Notes under the pieces: generated by a model
Told to the model about the DNA's origin: nothing
The model's database searches: none
What the model saw: only the letters and a program-made list of their open reading frames with translations
From: Verrucomicrobiales bacterium
GTDB lineage: Bacteria; Verrucomicrobiota; Verrucomicrobiia; Verrucomicrobiales; DEV007
Assembly: GCA_007123695.1 (NCBI GenBank)
Contig: SLGN01000217.1
Location: 1-10,741, forward strand
Length of the DNA stretch: 10,741 nt
Direction of reading: 5' to 3'
Shown: piece by piece, positions 7,412 through 10,741 of the stretch
Layout: the number at the start of each line of letters is the position of its first letter
Position numbering within the stretch: the first letter of the stretch is position 1
Made by a program: the position numbers and the translations under genes

Positions 7412-7549
7412 CTGCTGAGGGCTCCATTTCTTCCATTCGCGGGCCGGCGCGTCAAGGTCGATGAGATCTTTGCAGCGTCCCGTTGGCCTCTTGTTCGCCA
7501 GAAATGCGGGCAGGTCCGCGAGCTCGTCGGCGCAGACGACATTCTTTTG
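7412..7549 (-). other. Open in-frame extension upstream of jetC, without a start codon
   Basis: Reading leftward from a TGA at 7552-7550, 46 sense codons run without interruption into the jetC ATG in the same frame. The translation looks protein-like (DELADLPAFLANKRPTGRC, then LIDLDAPAREWKKW), and 34 of 46 third positions are G or C by hand count. No ATG, GTG or TTG occurs in the stretch. It could be the remnant of a lost upstream gene fused to jetC by deletion, an alternative N-terminus using a rare start, or chance in GC-rich DNA. I do not recognise the peptide. Confidence 0.3.
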
Positions 7550-7706
7550 TCAGGAAGAACTCCGATCCGCCTCCGGCAGAGGTTGGAGCCCCGCCGATTT
7601 TGCCGGTTTGGGGAGCACGCGGGTGGAGGGGACCGTCCGCCGAACCGATCCCGGGAGGCGGGAACTTTTGGTTTTCTTAGCGCCAATCCTGTTCTTGACT
7701 ACTCGG
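7412..7706. other. Divergent interval between jetC and the small membrane protein gene
   Basis: This 295-base interval should contain the promoters for jetC (leftward) and for the gene at 7707 (rightward). I found no strong -35/-10 pair for either. TTGACT at 7695-7700 is too close to the rightward start to serve it. An 8-base palindrome, TCCCGGGA, is present near 7648-7655. Where jetA and jetB would be expected there is no frame resembling either protein. The part nearest jetC, 7412-7549, is an open in-frame extension of jetC, listed separately. Confidence 0.5.
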
Positions 7707-8102
7707 ATGCAGGAGCATACCGAAAAAGCGTCCAAGACGTCGGGAATCCGCAATCAAGAGCGGCCTCCGCGAGGGGTGCGGCGCCCTGTGTTCCGGCGGA
7801 ATCTTCTTTTTTTCGCCACCTTGACGACGTTGGTGCTCGTTTTTCTCGGTGCCGTTCCTTTCTCCGGGAGTCTCGCTTCGCGGCCTCTTTCCTTCGCGGT
7901 GTTCTGGGGCGGCTGCTTTCTTCTGGCCGGATTCATTCTCGCTCTTGCGATCTACGACCTCGCCCGGGTGCGGCACGAGCATCGTCTGCGCGCCCGCGAG
8001 CTGGAGAAGGAACTCGCCGAAGTCGCGGCGGAGGCGCGGGAGGCCGCCCGGCAGTTGCGGGAGGAGACAAACGCCAAACCGGACGGGGAGGAGTCCGGGT
8101 AG
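7707..8102 (+). CDS. Small two-helix inner-membrane protein with C-terminal coiled coil
   Basis: The 131-residue protein is not one I recognise. A basic N-terminus (residues 11-32, rich in Arg) leads into a first membrane helix at about 32-51 and, after a short loop, a second at about 62-84. The positive-inside pattern suggests that both ends are cytoplasmic. The tail from 88 to 131 is a charged Glu/Ala/Arg helix with heptad-like spacing (LEKELAEVAAEAREAARQL), likely a coiled coil. The ATG at 7707 is the only methionine in the frame before the first helix; its ribosome-binding site is poor, and GTG codons before the helix could also serve. It is transcribed divergently from jetC and ends 37 bases before the convergent DUF2314 gene, so it is probably a host gene and not part of the jet locus. 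Confidence 0.65.
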   Translation: MQEHTEKASKTSGIRNQERPPRGVRRPVFRRNLLFFATLTTLVLVFLGAVPFSGSLASRPLSFAVFWGGCFLLAGFILALAIYDLARVRHEHRLRARELEKELAEVAAEAREAARQLREETNAKPDGEESG

Positions 8103-8139
8103 AGACTATGGTGCAGGGGAATGCGGGAAGTCGCCGCGC

Positions 8140-9294
8140 CTATTCTTCTTCCTCCTCCTCCTCCTCCGCGAGGACGTCGAGGGTGAATCCGCCGACGTGG
8201 CTCTCTCCGTCGGGATAGATCCAGTCGCTGAGGCGGTCGATGGAAAAACCGACGGTCGCACCGCGGTGGACCTCGAGGAGTTCGTGGGGATCGTTCATGA
8301 GGATGCCGACGACGCCCTGTTCATCAATTTCCTGCACCAGCACCCACATGAACTCGGATTTGCGCCCCTCGCGGAACTCGGCTTTGACGATGAAGCGCTC
8401 GCGTTCGTGCGGCGGGCTCGACTCGAAGGCGGCGACGAACTCGGGCCAGCGGGCCACGGCCTCGCGGACAGCCGCGACCATGCGCGGATCCTTGTCGGAA
8501 ATTTCGATGACGGGCTCGAACGTGGGCTCGTCGAAGAGTCTCAGGGGATCGTCGCTGCCGAGTAGATCGAGGAGGGCCGGGTCGAATTCGTTGCACCGTT
8601 GCAGTTCCGGGCAGTAGACGGCGAGGCAGTCCGGGCCGGCCATGGAGGCGAGAATCCTTCCGATGGCGGAGTAGGCCCGCCGCTCGTCGGAAGGCTCTTC
8701 GGCCTCGTCCATCCAATCCACCGAGATCCAGGCGACATGGCGCTCGACGGCGGTGCGCAGCCGCTTGTCGCGAATCGATTCGCGTGCGAACTCGCGGGGG
8801 TTTTCGATGTAGGGCCGGTCCGAGAAGAGCACTGCGAACAGGCCCTGGGGCACCCGGACCATGTAGTGGGCGATGTGCCCGCCCCGTTCCCCGAGGTCGG
8901 GCGGGCTGAAGGGTGTGACGAAGTTCTCGGCGTCGGGATCGCCGCTGCGGAAGCGGACTCCGAGGGCGGAGGCGACGCAGTTGCGGATGCCGTCCACATC
9001 GACCGAGCGCGGCTCGGCGAGGAAGAAGACGAGGGAAACGAGAGAGCCCTCGTCGTCGTCGATCCTGCCGTTCCCGCCTTCCCCGGACGCATGGCCGACC
9101 AAGCCCGAAGAACGACCCGGAGGAGCGAGCCAGCGGACCAGTTCGACGGCGAACAAGATCGTCGCTGCGGCGAGGGCGGCGACACCCCAGGCGCTGAGGC
9201 CGCCGAGCGAAAGCCTCACGACCAGGCCGACGAGAATGGCGCTGGAGAGCAGCGGGAAGCGGCGGAGCTTCGATGATGGGGATGGGGGCGCCAT
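8140..9294 (-). CDS. Membrane-anchored DUF2314-domain protein
   Basis: The 384-residue protein begins with two hydrophobic segments (about residues 12-33 and 35-60), followed by an acidic, Gly/Ser-rich linker to about 80. A middle region from about 82 to 270 contains SLVFFLAEPRSVDVDG and GHIAHYMVRVPQGLFAVLF and may be DUF4261-like; I am unsure. The C-terminal DUF2314 domain (about 300-375) is clear from EFMWVLVQEID, GILMNDP and the SDWIY motif with D357 and W358. DUF2314 has no settled biochemical function. The chain ends in eight consecutive glutamates encoded by a GAG/GAA repeat. The ATG at 9294 lacks a good Shine-Dalgarno sequence, but a promoter-like pair sits about 80 bases upstream and no better start is seen. 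It faces the small membrane protein gene tail to tail. It is probably a monocistronic housekeeping-type gene. Confidence 0.78.
   Translation of the reverse strand: MAPPSPSSKLRRFPLLSSAILVGLVVRLSLGGLSAWGVAALAAATILFAVELVRWLAPPGRSSGLVGHASGEGGNGRIDDDEGSLVSLVFFLAEPRSVDVDGIRNCVASALGVRFRSGDPDAENFVTPFSPPDLGERGGHIAHYMVRVPQGLFAVLFSDRPYIENPREFARESIRDKRLRTAVERHVAWISVDWMDEAEEPSDERRAYSAIGRILASMAGPDCLAVYCPELQRCNEFDPALLDLLGSDDPLRLFDEPTFEPVIEISDKDPRMVAAVREAVARWPEFVAAFESSPPHERERFIVKAEFREGRKSEFMWVLVQEIDEQGVVGILMNDPHELLEVHRGATVGFSIDRLSDWIYPDGESHVGGFTLDVLAEEEEEEEE
8143..8166 (-). repeat. Trinucleotide repeat encoding a poly-Glu tail
   Basis: Eight glutamate codons (five GAG, then three GAA on the minus strand) stand directly before the stop codon of the DUF2314 gene. 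The repeat could vary in length by slippage; in-frame changes of three bases would lengthen or shorten the acidic tail without breaking the gene. Confidence 0.85.
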
Positions 9295-9371
9295 GTAGGT
9301 TAGCGTTCCACCGTCGTTCGATGGCGGCGGGCGGAATCTTGGAGGCGAAGCGGTCGCGGGGCAATTCCGAA

Positions 9372-9400
9372 TTTCTACGGTTTTTCCCCGAAATGATCAA
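9372..9400 (-). promoter_or_regulatory. Candidate sigma70-type promoter for the DUF2314 gene
   Basis: On the minus strand, TTGATC (9400-9395) and TAGAAA (9377-9372) are separated by exactly 17 bases, each matching the consensus hexamer at four of six positions. The spacer and surroundings are locally AT-rich in a GC-rich region. Transcription would begin near 9365, leaving a leader of about 70 bases before the ATG at 9294. Confidence 0.4.
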
Positions 9401-9470
9401 GTCTCGGAAAGTGCCGCGAAACATGGCGGCGGGCGGCGCTTGCTCGCGGGGTCGCCGCGGGGGCGCGAAC

Positions 9471-9496
9471 GGCCCGCTCCGGCGGAGGAGCGGGCC
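9471..9496 (-). terminator. Strong GC-rich hairpin downstream of the lipoprotein gene
   Basis: GGCCCGCTCC (9471-9480) and GGAGCGGGCC (9487-9496) form a perfect 10-base stem with a 6-base loop, 76 bases past the lipoprotein stop. No T-run follows on either strand, so it could be a non-canonical terminator or an mRNA-stabilising 3' structure. It also insulates the downstream DUF2314 promoter from read-through. Confidence 0.5.
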
Positions 9497-9546
9497 CCTA
9501 TGCGGAAACCGGAGCCCATTTCGCCTCCGTTCCCGCCCGAGGTCCC

Positions 9547-9562
9547 GATGCTTCGAAGCATC
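9547..9562 (-). terminator. Perfect 16-base palindrome just after the lipoprotein stop
   Basis: GATGCTTCGAAGCATC is its own reverse complement and starts 9 bases beyond the lipoprotein stop codon. As RNA it would fold into a 6-base stem with a UCGA loop; two further pairs form beyond one mismatch on each side. With the hairpin at 9471-9496 it may make a tandem termination or stabilising region. A dyad protein-binding site is the alternative. Confidence 0.4.
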
Positions 9563-9571
9563 CGGCCCGGC

Positions 9572-10018
9572 CTATTCCGGTCGCTTCATCTCGAAGGCGC
9601 CGAGGTCCCCCTTGTCGTTCGAATAGGTGGCCTCGAAGCGGTTCTTCGAGATGGTCGCCCGGTGCCGGAACTTCCCGAAGATGCCGAGCTTCTGGTCTCC
9701 GTCGATGCGATGGACGCCGCCGCTCCGCCGGACGGGGAAGCGGACCTTGTAGGAGCCGGAAAGGATCCGCGCCCAGGTCGCATGGTAGCGGAAATCGTAT
9801 TCGCCCGGCTTGTCTTCGGCGGGAGTCACGATGGCGCGGAGATTGCCGGTGTGTCCGTTGGTCGTGGTGGTCCAGGTGCCGACCCAAGGGCCCGCCGGAG
9901 CGACCGTCTCGCCCGCCTTGTATTCGGCGACGGAGCGCTTCCACTGCCGTTCGAAACTTCCGCAGCCGACCAGGAACAAGGCGCAGAGGGGGAGGAGCAG
10001 TAGGGGGGAGGGTTTCAT
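9572..10018 (-). CDS. Small outer-membrane-type lipoprotein of unknown function
   Basis: The 148-residue protein has a textbook lipoprotein signal: Lys2, a leucine-rich core, and the lipobox LVGC with C19 as the acylated residue. The residue after the cysteine is Gly and not Asp, so under the usual Lol rule it would go to the outer membrane. The mature part (about 130 residues) reads as beta strands: GPWVGTWTTTTNGHTGNLRA, then YDFRYHATWARILSGSYKVRFPV, then strand pairs to the end. This resembles a lipocalin-like or small beta-barrel fold, but I do not recognise a named family. The signal peptide fixes the start at 10018, although no clear Shine-Dalgarno sequence precedes it. It follows the DUF4381 gene by 61 bases on the same strand and may share its transcript. 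Two hairpin structures lie downstream. Confidence 0.8.
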   Translation of the reverse strand: MKPSPLLLLPLCALFLVGCGSFERQWKRSVAEYKAGETVAPAGPWVGTWTTTTNGHTGNLRAIVTPAEDKPGEYDFRYHATWARILSGSYKVRFPVRRSGGVHRIDGDQKLGIFGKFRHRATISKNRFEATYSNDKGDLGAFEMKRPE

Positions 10019-10079
10019 GAAGATGGGAACGTGAACTATCCTCCGGAGACGCTTCGGGCAAGTGGCGAGTTTGCGTCTT

Positions 10080-10625
10080 TCAGGCGTCCCGGCGCGGGTC
10101 GGGGGCGTTGATCGACTCGCACAGCGCGACGAGGTCGCGGGCCTGGCGGGCTAGGGCGGGCAGGCGGGAATCCGCGTCGCCGGGGCGACCGAACTTCACT
10201 TCCTCGGCCGAGCCGAGAAAGTCGCGCAGGGCCTCCTGGGCGGCGGAAGGGAGCGGCGACCCATCCCGCGAAATGCGGGCGAGATGCTCCTGCGTCGTCT
10301 CGTAGCGCACCCGGTCCTGGAAGCGGGCCGAGAGGTAGTCCTTGACCGCCTCGGACAGCGAGAGGGCGAACTGGTTCGGAGCGGGCGACTCGCGCTCGAT
10401 CCGGTCGAATTCGCGACGGGCCTGTTCGCTGGGAGGTGCGGCGCCGCCCGTTCCGGTCGAGGACTTGAGCCAGCGGCGCACGAGGAGGAAGGCGGCGAGG
10501 GCGAGCGCCAGGGCGGCCAGCACCGCGAGGACCGTCGGCCAGACCGGTTGGATCGGTCCGGGCACGACGATGTCGTGGAGCCCATCGGGGGGCGCGGTGT
10601 CGGTCTGGGCGGCGTCGGCGGACAT
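10080..10625 (-). CDS. DUF4381-type membrane protein of a MoxR/vWA operon
   Basis: The 181-residue protein begins with a short N-terminal segment containing the typical LHDIVVPGPIQPVWP (16-30), one membrane helix at about 29-49, a Ser/Gly linker, and a helical cytoplasmic domain with ALSLSEAVKDYLSARFQDRV near 105-124 and a GSAEEVKFGRPG segment near 150. This matches DUF4381 proteins, which are encoded between DUF58 and von Willebrand A genes in MoxR-AAA (Bat-type) operons linked to envelope or stress functions. The preceding gene is indeed the DUF58 gene, 11 bases upstream, supporting one operon. The von Willebrand gene expected next is not there; a lipoprotein gene follows instead. The ATG at 10625 gives the expected start. 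Confidence 0.82.
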   Translation of the reverse strand: MSADAAQTDTAPPDGLHDIVVPGPIQPVWPTVLAVLAALALALAAFLLVRRWLKSSTGTGGAAPPSEQARREFDRIERESPAPNQFALSLSEAVKDYLSARFQDRVRYETTQEHLARISRDGSPLPSAAQEALRDFLGSAEEVKFGRPGDADSRLPALARQARDLVALCESINAPDPRRDA

Positions 10626-10636
10626 AAGGCGGGATC

Positions 10637-10741
10637 TCAGGCACCGCCGCCCCCTTGGCGGCGCTTGAAGAAGGCGTGGAGCGCGGGAGCGTATTCCTCG
10701 TCGGTCCGCAGGGACAGCTTGTCGATGGCAAGCGCCTTGAA
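10637..10741 (-). CDS. DUF58 protein, C-terminal 34 residues (5' part outside window)
   Basis: Only the end of the gene is present, entering at the right edge and stopping at TGA 10639-10637. The visible residues include LSLRTDEEYAPALHAFFKRR and then a Gly-rich end. The pattern of a threonine/aspartate turn, a Y..AL helix and FFKRR is the usual C-terminus of DUF58 proteins, which accompany MoxR ATPases. The following DUF4381 gene agrees with this assignment. The fragment is short, so the call rests largely on context. Confidence 0.65.
   Translation of the reverse strand, partial: FKALAIDKLSLRTDEEYAPALHAFFKRRQGGGGA

Noticed and set aside
7412..8139. Hidden jetA or jetB remnants on the minus strand upstream of jetC
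   Set aside because: The minus-strand frames here are Arg/Pro/Ser-rich shadows with no resemblance to kleisin or KITE proteins; only the 46-codon extension next to jetC is left as an open question.
6890..8218. A 442-codon plus-strand frame running from jetC through the divergent interval
   Set aside because: It crosses the jetC start, the intergenic region and the membrane-protein gene in another frame, with no domain and a poly-Ser end produced by the Glu repeat on the other strand.
10047..10078. AGACGC/GCGTCT inverted repeat downstream of the DUF4381 gene as a terminator
   Set aside because: It is only six pairs with a 20-base loop and no T-tract, and too likely by chance in this composition.
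1..10741. CRISPR arrays, tRNA or rRNA genes, insertion sequences
   Set aside because: I saw no regularly spaced repeats, no cloverleaf-like tRNA sequence, no rRNA stretches, and no transposase or terminal inverted repeats around the ATPase-PIN cassette.

Overview
The window is about 10.7 kb of GC-rich bacterial DNA. The gene content suggests a Gram-negative with an outer membrane: a DsbD-type thiol reductase, a lipoprotein with a clear lipobox, and the DUF58/DUF4381 part of a MoxR-type operon. The style of the short lipoprotein and of the DUF2314 membrane protein makes me lean towards Verrucomicrobiota or the wider PVC group, but this is an impression and not proof.

Layout, left to right. 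(1) 2-736, plus strand: the 3' end of a dsbD-like gene, cut by the window edge. (2) 866-7411, minus strand, read right to left: a defence-like locus in the order jetC (MukB/SMC-like ATPase, 4049-7411), a DUF3696-type AAA ATPase (2553-3893), a PIN-like nuclease (2020-2556), and jetD (Toprim nuclease subunit, 866-2023). (3) 7412-7706: a gene-poor divergent interval. (4) 7707-8102, plus strand: a small two-helix membrane protein. (5) 8140-9294, minus strand: a membrane-anchored DUF2314 protein with a poly-Glu tail. (6) 9572-10018, minus strand: a small lipoprotein. (7) 10080-10741, minus strand: a DUF4381 protein preceded by the last 34 codons of a DUF58 protein.

The most interesting part is region 2. 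jetC and jetD belong to Wadjet (JetABCD), a condensin-like system that recognises and cleaves small circular DNA. JetA (kleisin) and JetB (KITE) are absent from the locus: jetC is preceded by a short interval and divergent genes, and jetD is followed by dsbD. In the place where jetC would normally run directly into jetD sits a two-gene ATPase plus PIN-nuclease cassette. Its base composition is visibly lower in GC than the flanking jet genes (about 50-55% against 73-75% in the 60-base stretches I counted by hand). The ATPase-PIN and PIN-jetD junctions are both 4-base ATGA overlaps, so the cassette is translationally linked to jetD, while a 155-base gap separates it from jetC. All four frames are open with their key catalytic motifs in place.

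Two readings are possible. One is a hybrid defence operon in which the ATPase-nuclease pair supplements, guards or replaces the missing Wadjet subunits. The other is a Wadjet locus that lost jetAB and then accumulated a second defence module. The remaining genes look like ordinary chromosomal genes of envelope function.
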